Below are positions 1 through 13,724 of a stretch of DNA of 64,000 bases, in pieces. The stretch is from Hypomesus transpacificus (taxonomy: Eukaryota; Chordata; Actinopteri; Osmeriformes; Osmeridae): contig NC_061081.1 of NCBI RefSeq assembly GCF_021917145.1, positions 1,418,634 through 1,482,633 of the forward strand, written 5' to 3'. The position numbers and the translations under genes were made by a program. The stretch's first letter is position 1. Each line of letters opens with the position of its first letter. Under the pieces are notes generated by a model that worked only from the letters and a program-made list of their open reading frames with translations, searched no databases and was not told the origin of the DNA.

Positions 1-620
1 GAAAAGGGTGAGAAGGATACGGCTGGCCCCCGACCCTCTAAGGGGGTCGCGGGGCATGCTCCCCCAGAAGAACATTTATTACATTTTAAAGTTAAACACA
101 TTAATCTGATGCACTTTGAGAGGAAAATTAAGAGGCTTAATCTATGTAGAATCTGTGGTCTTGTAAACAATGTCATGTTCTTTTAACCATAAATAAAAAT
201 GTTGTATAGCATGCATCATAAAAAACTATTAAACAAACGGGATTACCTGTATTGAACTACTTTGAAAAGTAAAAGTCAAAAGCATCACTTACTGTAAAGC
301 TAACACACATCCAATAGACATAATTTTTTATATTGTATTACATTTGTTCATGTAGGTTACCCATTTTGGTTTCATAAAGGTGAGTCTCACCTAAAGGTGA
401 GGAGTTTGCATGCCTGTTATAAATCCCTAATGTCACTGGATAACAATTAATTAATTTATTAATTGAAAAAACTAAGGCTGTCCCTTTCTTCATGAACGAC
501 CAGCATCAAATGATAATAAACAAACAAAAATATTTTTTGTTATAAAAAAAAGGGGTGCTGAGATTAAATTTAGGGCACCCCTAAAAAGGGTCTAAAATCG
601 CTACTGGGTACTCCATCTGA
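1..620. repeat. Probable interspersed repeat fragments at window edge
   Basis: There is no gene here. The first 75 bases contain a GC-rich stem-like stretch (GGGGGTCGCGGGGCATGC followed by CTCCCCCAG). Around 545-600 there is a GGGGTGCTGAG / GGGCACCCCTAAAAAGGG pattern. Both resemble, from memory, common teleost interspersed repeats. The boundaries and the family are not determined; the call rests on pattern recognition only. Confidence 0.3.
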
Positions 621-1172
621 GCGTCTACCCATTTCTAAGCCATTGTGACCGAGTTGAGTTGGTTAAACTCACTCCATAGTCAATTTACACCCTGACTGCT
701 CAAACATAAAGGATTAATCCACATTTCTGCCACACTCGGTGAAAAACCACAACGGGTGAAAACCCACAATCCTCCCGTTTGGTGTTGTCGTCATCTTCAC
801 TAGATATCAATGCGACTTGGAGAAAAACACAATACAAACATGCAGATGTTCCCGCCAGCCAGGGTGCTAGCTAGCACTTCTGTAAGAGCGATTAGAGCAC
901 AGCAAGCATTGACAGCCAGCCACGTCGTCCCTTAACGATCCCAGTTTAAGTTTACAGATGCCAATTAAGGGCAGTCATTAGTATCAAAATGTATTTCAAT
1001 CAGGGTTTTTGTTGAATAAACCACGAAGCCCCTCTTCTTCCCACTGTGCACTGCTGTGCAATCGAGCTCTGGTGAACGCACCGCTTGTTAGATTAATTAA
1101 TGGGTTTGGAGAAGCATTCTGTCGACATTCAAAGAATGTCTTAAATCTGTGTTTTTTGGGTGGAGGGTGGGT

Positions 1173-1196
1173 GGGGGGGGGGGGGGGGGGGGGGGG
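1173..1196. repeat. Poly-G run (24 nt)
   Basis: A run of 24 consecutive G residues follows a GGTGGAGGGTGGGT leader. Such a run is a hotspot for length error in sequencing and for G-quadruplex formation. Confidence 0.95.
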
Positions 1197-2039
1197 TGGA
1201 AAGGATTAGTAATTACTGCTAACTCGGAAAACTGAAGGAGAGAGATGAGCTGCTTCATAATTAAGAACGTTTCTCAGATCTAAACCCTATTGAGAAAACA
1301 TGAGCACAATGGTGCTTATGAGGGGCCGTTTAGGAAATAATTCAGACTCCATACACAAACACATATGAAACAAATCCACATTCACGTATGAAACGTTCAC
1401 ACACATTTATACTACTGAAAACTCACATCCACAAATTTGAAATGCTCATACACATAGGGCCTACACATACATTTCATATGTATGTACTTTCTTGGAAAAT
1501 ATTGCTTCAACCTTTCAAAACGTTTTTTTTTCAAACTTTGCAGGTTTGAAAGTTTTTTTAAACCTTTTGGAGAAAACAATCACGTACACAGTAAAAGGAC
1601 AGGAGAGAGGAGTGGGGAGATGAAAACAGAGAAGCCTATAACAAGTAAAAAGCAAAGTACTATAGAGTAAGCCTACAGTCGAGTATTAGAGTCCTCATCA
1701 AGTACTCATCAATGATGCACACCATTTTTTTTAAACCTTTTTCGAAAATATTGTTTCAAACGTATAGAAAATATTGTTTCAGAATTATTTTTTCAACCTT
1801 TCAACCAAAACGTTTATATTCTTATGAGGTGATCACACACAGGCAGCCAGATGAAGTTTGTCATCTGCTGGCCACATCAGTAAGCACATCAAAATTATAG
1901 TTGCTTACACAATTGATAATGTCTGAGTCCTGAACATTTATAATTTTGCAGTAAATTAGCTTGATAAAAGGTCCCCATACACAACAGCTGGACTATTCTG
2001 TATATGCTAAAGTTAGTATAGTTAGAATAGTTCTATAAA

Positions 2040-2400
2040 CAAGCGGAGCAGGTTCATGCAGGGGGACTCGAGACCTAGCGCGTCACAGAAATCGTCATCA
2101 CGCGTCAAGGCACGCCCTCCTACTAGGGCGGGGTATATAGCAGGTATCCAGCTCCTGCATTGCTAGTGCGACACAAACTCTCGGTCTCCTGTGGCCTCCG
2201 CCTCCCCGGCCTCCCCCCTTTTGTCTGGTTCTTCTTTTTCTTCTTCTCAGGGGGAATGCGTCGCTGCTCTCTGCCCGGATGTCGAGACGGTGTCTCAGGA
2301 GACAGTGTCTCAGTTGGGTGCGGCAGGGAGCCGCTGTGAGCACAACCATAAGCCAAATCAAATATTACAATAATGTATTGTATCGTGTGTAATAAAGTAT
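2040..2400 (+). mobile_element. Possible solo LTR or other promoter-bearing repeat
   Basis: A CpG-containing block reads GGGCGGGGTATATAGCAGG near 2121-2140, a GC box directly followed by a TATA-like box. A pyrimidine-rich transcribed-looking segment comes next, and then an AATAAA signal at 2391-2396, about 260 bases downstream. Promoter and poly(A) signal this close together are typical of an LTR U3-R-U5 unit. I could not find terminal TG/CA boundaries or a target-site duplication. No gag or pol coding sequence lies nearby, so it would be solo. A short independent gene promoter is the alternative. Confidence 0.35.
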
Positions 2401-2828
2401 CAAGTAACAGAACATTACTGAGTCTTCCTGCCTGAACCTGTACACAAACATACAATTTAGCAAATAAACACATTGTTTTGTTAAACTGAAATTGGACTGA
2501 GACAGCCTTGGTGAAAACAAAGACTTTCTGTCTGCGTTTGATAAAGCAACTTGTTTATGAAAACAAATCAGGGGTTGCAGACTATTGTAGGATGGCAACT
2601 TATTGGCAGTCAAACATATCACCTGTTGTCTTTCCCCTTCAGAGGTTTGCTTGTGTACTATCACAGATGATGATGCCAACACAACGAAAGAAGTGTGGCT
2701 GGCTTGTATTGAGATGCAATGCCTGGTGTCTACCATAGTAGTACTAAGTGGTCATGACAGAATTTAGAAGCACAACTGTGAGCTTTCATGGTGGCCAGTG
2801 TAGTATACTGTAGCACCGTAAATGTTAG

Positions 2829-3019
2829 TACATTTACATTTAGTCATTTAGCAGACGCTCTTATCCAGGGCGACTTACAGTAAGTACAGGGATGTTCCCC
2901 CGATGCAAGTAGGGTGAAGTGCCTTTCCCAAGGACACAACGTCATTTGGCACAGCCGGAAATCGAACCAGCAACCTTCTGATTACTAGCCCAATTCCCTA
3001 ACCACTCAGCCACCTGACC
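2829..3019 (-). repeat. tRNA-derived SINE copy 1
   Basis: Read on the minus strand, this begins with a tRNA-like head. An A-box-like GGCTGAGTGGTTAGGGAA is followed by a B-box-like GGTTCGATTTCC within about 60 bases. A body follows, and the copy ends in a tail containing GATAAGAGCGTCTGCTAAAT. This is the pol III promoter layout of a tRNA-related SINE. At least three other copies of the same consensus lie in the window (4449-4638, 33484-33660, 62412-62503). Confidence 0.8.
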
Positions 3020-3244
3020 TAGTAAATAAATAGGGTACACGGAATATTGCGTGAGTAGTAAACTTAAGATTTCTTTTATGAACATTAAACATTTTTTTAG
3101 CGGTCCTTCAGGGTGCCATCGTCTCTGTATTGGTGAGATACTGCATGTTCAGTTCTCTTTCCTCACACCAACGACTTCCAAACAAACAAGACTACAGAAT
3201 CTGTTGTTGCCATGGAACCAAGCCCTGAGCTTGGTGTAAGAGTA

Positions 3245-3780
3245 TTATTTGTGTGTCTTGTGTGTTAGTGTGTGTGTGTCTGCATATAGGTTACCCTGTC
3301 TGAATAAATTCAAGTGTGTTTATTCCCCCTCAACCATTTCTGATAGGTTGTTTGTATTGCTTCTTAGTGCCCTGGATGCAGCAAAGGAGCACTCCCTTAA
3401 TGAAGTGTGTTTGTGTGTCTCCATGTGCACGTGTGTGTATCTGTTTGTCCCTGAGTGTGCGTGTGTGTACGTTTGTGTGTATTTGCTCCATCTTGATTGC
3501 ATGAGTTGGTAGGATCAGTGCCACTCCTGTGGCTGCCCCATATGGCAGAGAGCGCTGGCCCTGGTCGTTTACAATCTCCGTCAGCAAGCCAAGGCCAGAG
3601 GGTGTGTCTGTGTGTGTGTGTTCACATTGTCCATGGTCTAGGTGAATGTATGTGTTATAGTAGTGTGCGAGTTTTGTTTTTGACATTGAGACGGAAAGAC
3701 TTGTGTGTTTGTATTGGAGGAGTGTGTATAGGTGTGTGTTTGGGTATATGTGTATTTGTGTGTGTGTGTGCGTAGTGAGT
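3245..3780. repeat. Degenerate GT-rich low-complexity tract
   Basis: Interrupted (TG)n blocks recur over about 500 bases. They produce spurious Cys/Val-rich ORFs on the plus strand and His/Thr-rich ORFs on the minus strand. There is no evidence of coding function. Confidence 0.8.
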
Positions 3781-4448
3781 AGAGGATTGCATGTTCTTGA
3801 TCCCCTACAAGATTAGGTCACTCAGATTTAACAATACAGTCTGGGAAACCCACCACTTGATAAGAGTTTACAAGTTCATCCGAAAGCAAACAGAACCAGA
3901 CAATTAGGCAAATTCATATTTTTTAACACCACTGCAGAGACCGCTTGAGGCACACCTGGGCTGTTACTGTTTTTCTGTTTTGATGCTTGTGTCAAGGAGA
4001 CCCACACACCCTCATTAACGTCTATAACCTGCAGTCCAAGCAGCACAGCTAGATTTGGTCATTGCTCTCCGGTACTCAAAGTAAAGAGTAAAGAGAAAGC
4101 AAGAATAGAGATTTAAAAAAAAAACCATTATAACAGAATAATAAAATGTAATTAAAATATAAAACATAATATAGTAATTATGTTACTATAATAAAGGCTT
4201 GTCAAAAGGGAGAATAAAGGTGAAAATATCAGATGATATGCATTATCAGAAGATGGAGGCTGACTAAAAGGAGTCTGGATGGGCACTATGGAGACAGTAT
4301 TATTAAACACATTTCTATCTTTTGTGTCACTCGCTTTGCAATATAGAATTACAATTATTATCAGGGTTCTCCAAGCCAACTTTGGAAAACAAAGGAAAAT
4401 TAAATCACGATCAAACATGAGACTAACCCACAATCCCAAAAATATTCT

Positions 4449-4638
4449 TACATTTACATTTAGTCATTTAGCCAACGCTTATTCAGAGCAACTTACATTA
4501 AGTACAGGAACCTTCCCCCGGGTCAAGTAGGGTGAAGTGCCTTTCCCAAGGACACCACGTCATTTTGCACGGCCAGGAATCGAGCCGGCAACCTTCTGAT
4601 AAATAGCTCGATTCCCTAACCGCTCAGCCATCTGACCC
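4449..4638 (-). repeat. tRNA-derived SINE copy 2
   Basis: This is the same element and orientation as the copy at 2829-3019. The minus strand reads GGCTGAGCGGTTAGGGAATC (A box region), then GGCTCGATTCC (B box), and ends in the TAAATGACTAAATGTAAATG tail. A short deletion in the tail region (GCTTATTCAGAGCAA on the plus strand) distinguishes it from copy 1. Confidence 0.8.
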
Positions 4639-7600
4639 CCAGCCATCCAACCACAGTGTCACGACAGCACAAGCCAAAAGTCACAGATGAGCAGCACCCC
4701 TGCCATGCATCAGGAACTCAAATCACGTCTCTCCTCCATGGAAAATTTCCTTTTAATTCCAGTGGGGGAACACAGACTGTTTTGAAAATGTGTGCGCCCG
4801 GCATGGTACCTAAACAAATGTAGCAAAACAGAGTGAGAACACGAATCCAATCTCTTGGAGTGATTGACCTCTGGGTCAGGGTTGTGCCCACCTCTCTTTA
4901 GAAGGTGATGAAGGCTTTAAAAACGGTTAGTACAGAAGCTGAGGTCAGTGTGTCACAGCAGAGAGTAAGCTGGAGAATAGTGGAAAAATATATAGTTTCT
5001 AAGATATACTATGAAGCGTAAACAACTTTAAAGTTGAGTTTAGATGTATAATTTTACTTGGTCACGCTCTGACATTCTGTGCAGCACTAATACATACACC
5101 ATTCAACACTTAGTCACACACCTCCACATCAAACTCTATCATGTCACGACGATCATCCACCCTCTCCTCCCGTCTTCAACCCCCACCTTCCTGCCTTCCA
5201 CAGAGGTGTTATACATCTTCAACTTACGTATCATGCGAGGTCACATCCAAATGTATCTCCTTCGGCACAGTTGTCGGCTTCAAGGCTTTTAACGACGGCA
5301 CTGTTTGTTTCAGTTATCAACAGTCAACTACGATAAAAACGTTGCACATCTTAAACTGTTTTCTAATTAGGAGCTTTCACTTCAGTCATACTGTTGAAAC
5401 AACCTCCACTCCCCTGAGTAACTAATTTCTGTGTTGTTAATTACCGTTAACACAACTAAAATGACTAATTTCATGTCGACAACCTAATTACGTATTACGT
5501 AATTACTAAGTACGTATATAGTACATTGAGAACAGGCAATTAGTGCAGCTTAATAGGCCATTTGACATATTGATTCTCCTTAAACGTATGTTAGGAAAAG
5601 CATAGACTATGCTTATGGGAAACATTGGTGAGTGCAAGCATAATGGCAAGGCAAAACTGATGAATGTTTTCTAGGTGAACAAAATAAGTAAGTTAAGTTG
5701 TTTGTTTCTTGTTTCTTTTTTTTTTACATTTGAATAAAAAATGTCATAAGGTTTAGTTCTAACTTGAGGTAACATGTGAACAAAGGAACAAATTAATGGT
5801 AATTTGATGAAAGTTTTCTGATTAAGGGCTTAACCTTTACTTTAATAGCTGAAAATCCAAAATTATTTAAATAGTTGTGGATGTCCTTGACACTTGTACA
5901 GACATGTCACTACAGATACAAGGCACTGAAAAACAAATGTAATCAGCAGAGGTTGCTTTAAGTGTTTCCTTTGAGTCCGTTCAAAACCTTTACATTTTAT
6001 TTCCTCCGTATGTGCTCTCTGTGTTACTCAGAAGTACCACAGTGAAAAACACAAATTAGCATTTGAATTGATTTGCTGGAACTGTTGTCAGGTAATTCTG
6101 TACATGTCCCTCTCTGGGGTCCTATTTTGTTCACTGGGTACGCTTTCCGTGTTAACAAAAAGGGTTGTGCTCTGTCCAATTTAATCGGAACTGGTCTTTC
6201 AGAACCTCTGTATCCTTCAGGATTGGGAGGACCAGGACGATGGGTGGTGGAAGAATGAAAAGTGGAAAGGGATGAGAGGAGAATGAGAGGAAAATGAGAG
6301 GCAGGAGAGGGCCCTTATTCCTTTCAGAAAGCGAGTAAGAAAAGGACCCTCCCTTGGTGAAACAAAGGTGGCCCTGGTCGCGTCTAGCGCTGGGAACAGA
6401 GCTCTCTGTGGCATCTCCTGAATAGGAGGCCTTCGATCCTTAGCACTCCCGAGTGGACCTGCCAACACACCAACACACTCGCTTTGGGTTCCCTACCAGT
6501 TGATTTCTCTCTCCTCTCCTTCACAAATACACACACACACACACACAGAGAGACACACTTTCCCCTTTCTTCCTCTCTACATCTCCATCCCTTCTTCCCC
6601 TCACTCCCTGACCCTCCTTTTCTCCCTGTCTTACACAGGGAATGAAAAAAACAAGAACGAAAAAAAAGAATGAATGAGCATTAAAAGAGAGGTTGCAGCC
6701 CATCTGTGGAGGTATAGTGTAATTACCCTTGTCCCCTGCTTCTGTCCCGAGAGGTTTTTTCCCATTGTGGGAACCTGGAGTTGGACCTACCCACCCCCCA
6801 GTCCTCCCTTTGCCCTCCTTCTGGTGAGGCCCTTAATGGCCCCGCTAGGCTGGGCCAGGTCATGCTGGGCCGGGCCAACTCCATTATCCACGGTGATTTG
6901 TGTCCTAATGAAGCTGGATTTATCTCCCTTATAGATGCTCACTAAACCTGCATGGGCCCCTTGGGTTCTGGCAACCCTCTGCCCCCAGTTACCTCAATCA
7001 GCTCTGATAAGAGTGTGTGTCTGTGTGTGTTGTAGGGGGTGTGGCATGGCACTGAATGCCAAAGATGCATCCTGTATCATTTGAACATTGTAGTGCCAAT
7101 GTCTTGGAGTGCCAAACATGGACGAAATGGTTCATTCTTGTTGTTCACAGAGAACCATGGTTAAACTGAACCTGTTTAAATTCCGGTCATAAGCGATCTG
7201 TAGCACCCATTCACCTGGAGTAGTCAGTGGGTGTGGCCTACAGAGAGGGGGAGGGCCGGAACAGGATGGGTGTACCTTCAGATGAAGGTCACTCTACAGG
7301 CCATGGTCATCTACCACTGAGAAGAAAAATGAGTGTTCAATCACTTGTTTACAGACAAACTTCCTCCAGTTATACCTAGCTTACACTAGTTTTGAAGAGT
7401 TATGAATGCAAAAAACAACTTAAACACTTGGAGGACAATATCACCCCCTTCTCAGTGCATAAACGATATGGAACACATTCATCACAAATTAATTATTCAC
7501 AGATGAACAAGCTAATGAGCTTGCGGGTCCTGGATAGATGGCAAATTGATAAAAACAGCCTTCAAGCTGCGTGAAGCTTGCAAGTTGTATTGAGCAGAGA

Positions 7601-9322
7601 ACAAAGCGGGGACAGGAGGAGAGCGGGAAACGAAGGTAGAGGAACGTGTTCCCAGTGATCCGTGGAAAACGGGTCAAACGTACAGACGCATACGCTGGCT
7701 GTTTAGGTTTATTCTCTATAATCCCTGTGTCTTTAGATGTGGTTTCATAATGCAGTTCTTCACTAGCAGAGGAATCGAAAACATCCGTTTGTCTCTGTCT
7801 TATCACTAGCATAAATAAGACTGCTGGGGGATAAACATATTAGTGGTTTATGCTTAGTTGTGCCTCCCTGGTTCTCCATTGAATCAAATAGACAAATGCA
7901 GCACTGCTCTCAGAAATGTATGAATTATATTCTTGATGCCAAGCCAATCCCCTGAAAATGCTTCCACTTACATAAACCCAGAGGCGTATGAAGACACATA
8001 ATCATAGAATATCATATCATCGACAGCTTTTCTCTCTCGGCCTGTCTCTCACTCTCCATCACCAACATCGACCGTTAAGTGCCTGTGCGGTGGGTTACTA
8101 TCATCGCTTGCGATCCAAGACATTTTAGTGACTATGCAATTCCCAAATAACTGTTTGGTCATGTTTTCCCGGTAAACCACATCTCCCCACGATCCTGCTG
8201 CAATATGCATGGATGACATGGGGCCCACAGCACAGGCCACATCCATATTCTATGAGCTTGAACGTTGGAACGGAGGGGTGGATTACATAGGGGATCGATT
8301 GGTGATGTCTGGCAAGGGCTTTATTTGGGAGCAGTGAGAGTAATGTCACAAACACAGGCCGGAGAAAAACGGAAGAGTGCCACTCGAGCCATGCCCTATA
8401 ATTCTCTAATTTTGCACCATTCAAAGGACTGTAACAGTTGCAGCTACGACATCCCCCCACTGTGCCAGCTCCATTGAGGGGTGTATTGTGGCAGTGGTGT
8501 GAGTTGTGGCGAGGCTGAATGATGGCCCATCAAGGGAAACACTGGGCCAGAGCAGATGGCCTGGTTTCTGGGCCAGAGAGACAAGGCCTCTTTAAGGCAT
8601 GACTCAGATGGGTGTGGTGGGACATGGGAGTCGGGGAGCGAGGGAGGAGAGCTAGGGAGAGAGAGGGAGGAGGGGGTAAAGGAATGAAATACGACAGAGA
8701 CAAGAGAGGGAGGGGATTGTTGAGAGGGTTGGGGGGGGGGGGTGCAATAAGGGAACAAGGGAGGAGGGGGAAAGCAGGAGAGGTAGAGGGCATAAGACTC
8801 AGAGGGAGCCAGTCAGCCAGGGAGGGAACAGAGGAGTGGAGGAAGGGGAGTGGAGGAGAGGAGAGGGGGAGGCTCAGAACAATGAGGGAGACAGGAGCTG
8901 CTGAACCATTCCTCTTTTTGGGTGAACGAAGATAAGGGGAGGAGAGGTGTGTGTGTGTGTGTGCGCGTGTGCGCGTGCGTGTGTGTGTATGTGTAAAGCT
9001 TGTGGGAAAAAAACAGGTCTCATTTGTATTCTGGGTCCGTTTTGCTAAGTGCACCAGGGGTTAGTACTTGTACACAGAGAACCAGCCCACGGGCCTGCTG
9101 CTGCTGCTGTTGCTTACTGATTTATTGAGGACTCTGACACACTCTCAACAGTTCTGTGGAAAAGTTTACCGTGGGCAATGACGGCGCATGAAAAGTCATT
9201 CTACTCAGAGAGGTATGAGTATGAGATGAAAAGACCCGCCCACACGCACACAACACCCTGTTGCGACAAATGCTACAGTGTACCCTGAAATCTCTCGGGT
9301 TTTCATGTATTCTGTATTAAAC

Positions 9323-9493
9323 CAGAGGGGTATTCCAGAAGGCAGGTTATGCAACATAACCGGGTAAGTTAACCCACCAGCTGATTCACAATGTTGCAGC
9401 ACCTACTGGCAATGTTGCTAAACGCTGGATGTCAACTGGGGAGTTAACTTACCTGGGTACGTCACATGACCTGCTTTCTGGAATACCCCACTG
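9323..9493. mobile_element. 171-bp foldback (MITE-like) element
   Basis: The ends are inverted repeats. The left end reads CAGAGGGGTATTCCAGAAGG. The right end, read on the opposite strand, is CAGTGGGGTATTCCAGAAAG. The similarity continues inward through GCAGGTTATG/GCAGGTCATG and GGGTAAGTTAACCC/AGGTAAGTTAACTC, giving imperfect inverted repeats of about 60 bases around a short loop. No ORF fits inside, so it is non-autonomous. I did not find an obvious target-site duplication, and the superfamily is unassigned. Confidence 0.75.
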
Positions 9494-11870
9494 ATGCTGC
9501 ACTCAATATAAATGGTTTGTCCATCACATGATTGACAGTCCTGCATGATCCTGCAAAGCAAGGACAAGGGGTCTAAGAGCTCATGTGTTCAGACCTCCCA
9601 ACTGGTCAATCAAGCCATGAGCTCTCATTATATTGTAATCCTCAAAAGAGAAAATAATAAATAAAAAAGCAGCCATTATGTAATCTTACGCTATTGTTCT
9701 TTGAATCCATAAAGCCATTAAAGTAAACACATTTGTTGATGAAAGCCCGTTTTTGTTACTTTTGTTATGTTGTGGGTAATTAATCAGTACATATGTACAA
9801 TGCTTTGCCTGTGCAGTGATTCAGGCTACCTGTGAAGCAGTTTGGAGAAGGAGAATGAAAAATTAAGACGTGATGTTTTAAATCAAAGCTGTCTGAGTGG
9901 AATGACTGAAATGACCTCTAAATATACCACCTTATAAACTGAAACACATCAAACTGTTTCCCTTTGTATTTCTAAGTAAGCCCAACTCCATTTTCTCTAT
10001 TAAGGCTAGTAATCCAGCAGTTTTGGACCCGTCACGGATGAGAGAAATATCCCCTGAATAAACTTTCTAAATCGGATCAATTACCAATTAGTAACTTTCA
10101 CAGTAAGATCCAGGAGGAGAGAGAAACAGCTTCTCCTAGTGGTCGTGAATTGCTCGTGCACCCAATCATTACGTTTTTCCAAGTGTCAGCCTTCTCCATA
10201 GCAACAGCCCTACGTAGCAACAACTTCACATGAATCAAGGACATCTTTTATACACTTTCCCCCCATTCAGATTGAAACTGGATTTGTCGTCTTTCATACT
10301 TGGGTACAGAAGACACTGTGGTTGCAATAGACAGCCTCCCATGTTTGAGACATTGAAGCAAATAGCTTCTCTGACCCTTCTTTGCATGGATTCAGTACAC
10401 AAAGAACATAGACAGAGCTATGTATTGATCCTGACTCATCTACATTAAGGTAAAAAATGAATCACTGGTAAGTTCAAGACAAAAGTATTTTCTTGAAAAA
10501 GGAGAATCCCAAAACACTAGCATTTGCATTCCTACTTTTTTTTTTTTTTTTTACTTCATTGTCCCATGGGATTTCAGAGCATGAAATCAGTTGGACAGGG
10601 AAAGGCCTGGGGTAAACTAGTGTCATTTCAGTCCCACAACGCAGTGCTTTGATCAGACTGTGCAGTAGAGTTCGAGTGCTTGTATCTGTCTACCTACCTG
10701 CCACTCCACAGGCCCTGCAGTACAGAAATTACCGAGACTGGGAAACCAAGGACTGTAGACTGAATACCAAATGTAACCCCCTACAGACCTGTGAGGAAGA
10801 AAGGACACATTTCAAATATCTAGAAACCTTGATGTGCATTTGATTTTATATCATTGCCTTCCCAGTCATCACTGTTTACAATTGAAAGGTAAGACTGGTG
10901 TACATTGAATAAAATACAATTCTCTGGATAAAAAAAACAGCATTCTGTGAGAGAAAAACAGGAAGTATGAATTTGAAACACTACCTTAGAGCACTCCTTT
11001 GAAGTAAAAAAAAAACTATACACACAATGCTGACTACTGGGAAAAGAGGGGAAAAATATGCATGTTAGAGTCACAAGCACAACTACAGATAGCACCGCAG
11101 GTTTCCTGAACGTCGATGGCCTCAGACCGCTAACCTCAGCATCTTATGGTTTGCAATCGTGATATACACAAAAAGAAATCTAGCACTGCTGATGGATCTA
11201 AAAGATTCATGAAGATCTCGAGAACATGAAAAGATTTGAGATGCAGTGTGAGTCTGATGAAATGTGTGTGTTGCAGAGAGAAGAGTCTTTATTCTCCTCG
11301 AGCGACGTTGGTGTTTCTCATATAGGCACAGCTCACTGAGAAGGCATGTCAAGTAGACCCTGATGACAAGCGTAGGCACCTGACGTCATGTTGTCTGATG
11401 ACATGACGTACTTGCATTTCCCCCACAACCTCCACACTTTGGAACCACTGTGAAACTCTTATCCTATCAGTTGCTTCTAACTCTTAAATAGCTAATTGTT
11501 TCCATTATTGGGTTCTTTCACACAATAATTAGAATGTCCTACAAGCTTCTTTGACATAGACAGTAGTGATATAGTGTTTACAATCCACAGTGACAACAGT
11601 TCTTACAAGTCAACACTGCTTTCAATTCATCCTTAGATTCACAATTCAACAAATCCAAGACAGTCTTTTCAGTAGAATGCATCATTTCTAAAGACATTAC
11701 ATGATCGTACCAAACGGGTTGAAGTGTCTGGTTTGCTTTTGACAAACTGTCTCCCTTTGGTGAGACATAAAATGTCAGGCTTAGACATATTTAGAGACAA
11801 ATCAAAAGAAGGTGCTGAAGAAGGTGCCATGCTCAAGGAGGCGTGGTTCTCTGCCAGCATCTAACACACT

Positions 11871-11884
11871 GGGGGGGGGGGGGG
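11871..11884. repeat. Poly-G run (14 nt)
   Basis: Fourteen consecutive G residues in otherwise ordinary intergenic sequence. Confidence 0.9.
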
Positions 11885-13710
11885 AGAAATCGCTGTCTGG
11901 CCATTACATGGTGAGTGGCACGAGAAATCAGTCAGGGTGAGAGTGGGTGATATGCCTCCCTGGTGGGCATAGCCAGAGACGTCTGACAGATCCCACTGTC
12001 TCCCACCAACTACGTACAAGAAGGTGTGTGTGTGTGCCTGTGTGTGAGAAATACAGTTAATACCAACAGCCCAATGACAGACAACTTGTTATTTTTGTTC
12101 TGTGCGGTAGCTAGCACCTTGAGTTTGATATGAAAAAATCACATACAGGTACAAAAATCACATACAGACTGTACAAATCCATTGTGCAGACTTATCTTTA
12201 ATTTAAGATGTTTTTTTGTGTAGCGGAATGGTTGGGTTTCCAAGCCATCAAACTCCAAGTGCTACAGAACATAAAAGTCCAATAACTTGTGAATTGGAAA
12301 TGGCAGTGTTTGTGTGGTAAAGTGTGGGTCTACTATATGTGTGCAGAGATTCACACAAAAAGTAGGCTACTCAATTATTCACAACAGTACAGCGGTTTGA
12401 ATTGACAAAAGTGCCTTGTTCTTTCCAACTACAGAATCAATTTTTCGGTCTGTCTGTCCATCTACTAAATCAATTCATCTACTAACCTATTCATGCACTG
12501 AATCAATCAATCTACTGAATCAGTCACATTTGCATTCCATATATTTGTTACATTTGAAAACGTTTTAGAGCTTTTGTTACAGGGGAAAAAACAGGATGAC
12601 TTTTTACAAGCGGGAAGAGGCTCAGTTGAACTGAAACGCAGCTTCACTCCCATCCCTGCGGCTGTATAAGCACGCAAATCTAGTGCTGTTTATCGACTGA
12701 CCATGATTGAACGGAAGTTGCATTTTAAATAGTTGGCTTTCACTTAAACTTGAAGTGCAGTTGGGAAGAATATTATTTTAAATCAAGTAGCCTACATATG
12801 TTGGCTGAGAGGGAGATACATTTGTGCTCAACACCGCAAATCCACAGACACTAGATGAAATGAGGAACCCTTAAATCCTGATTTAAAATCTACAGAACAG
12901 AAAAGCATGCCCTTATTTAATTCAGTTGCTCAACCGAAGTGAGACAAAGCCTCAGGCAAAAGTAGATCTTAATTTTCAATCCATGATCACTCACTTAGAC
13001 ACAATGCTATGGGATTGGGGGAACATAATAAAATTTTAAAAAGATAGCTGAGAAAAGAGCACTAAATAAGTCTCTATTTAAGAATGTAAGGGAAGAGAGT
13101 CATTCAGATTCACCTCACTAAACTTGCCACAGGCGGCCCTGTCTAGGCTCTTACAAGACTAAAATGGCACCTCAAATAAGGCAGAGCAACCACTGAGTTA
13201 CAATGAATGTGAAAGCAGGAATGACCAAACGCATAATTCACCAGAGAGATGCGTGAGGACTGAGGATGTCATGGCAGGCCTGTCCCTTTGCCGCTTGGGA
13301 CATGATCAACTGAATATGCTACAGGTTCACAGATGACTAAGAGACATTTTGTAAAACTGCATGACCCATAACAAAAACAGACAGGGCATGGAATCATTTT
13401 CTTACTGAGTTTTTGGTCTCATCTCTCCCTGTAACAAAGAGCATTTGGAAAGCATTCAGACTTAGTAAGTGTAGCCTAGATGATATATTCTGTGTAATGT
13501 TTGTGTGGGTGAAAATATACTAAACCGATCTCCATTATCCTATTCGTCCCTTCCTCGACATGGATCACTCACTAAATATCTGCAAGGAGACGAGAGGAGT
13601 GAAGGAAGCGAGGGATCAAGATGATCGGACTATAGGTCCATTGCAGTATCTAATAGGGATTGCCAAAGCAATCATAATTGGTGAGCTTATTTTTAACTTC
13701 TTACATCAAT

Positions 13711-13724
13711 CCCCCCCCCCCCCC
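13711..13724. repeat. Poly-C run (14 nt)
   Basis: Fourteen consecutive C residues about 575 bases beyond the dctpp1 stop codon (downstream on that gene's strand). Confidence 0.9.

Noticed and set aside
8530..9054. 174-aa ORF on the minus strand
   Set aside because: Pro/Ser/Leu-rich translation of a GGA/GGAG- and GT-rich tract, with no domain and no exon context.
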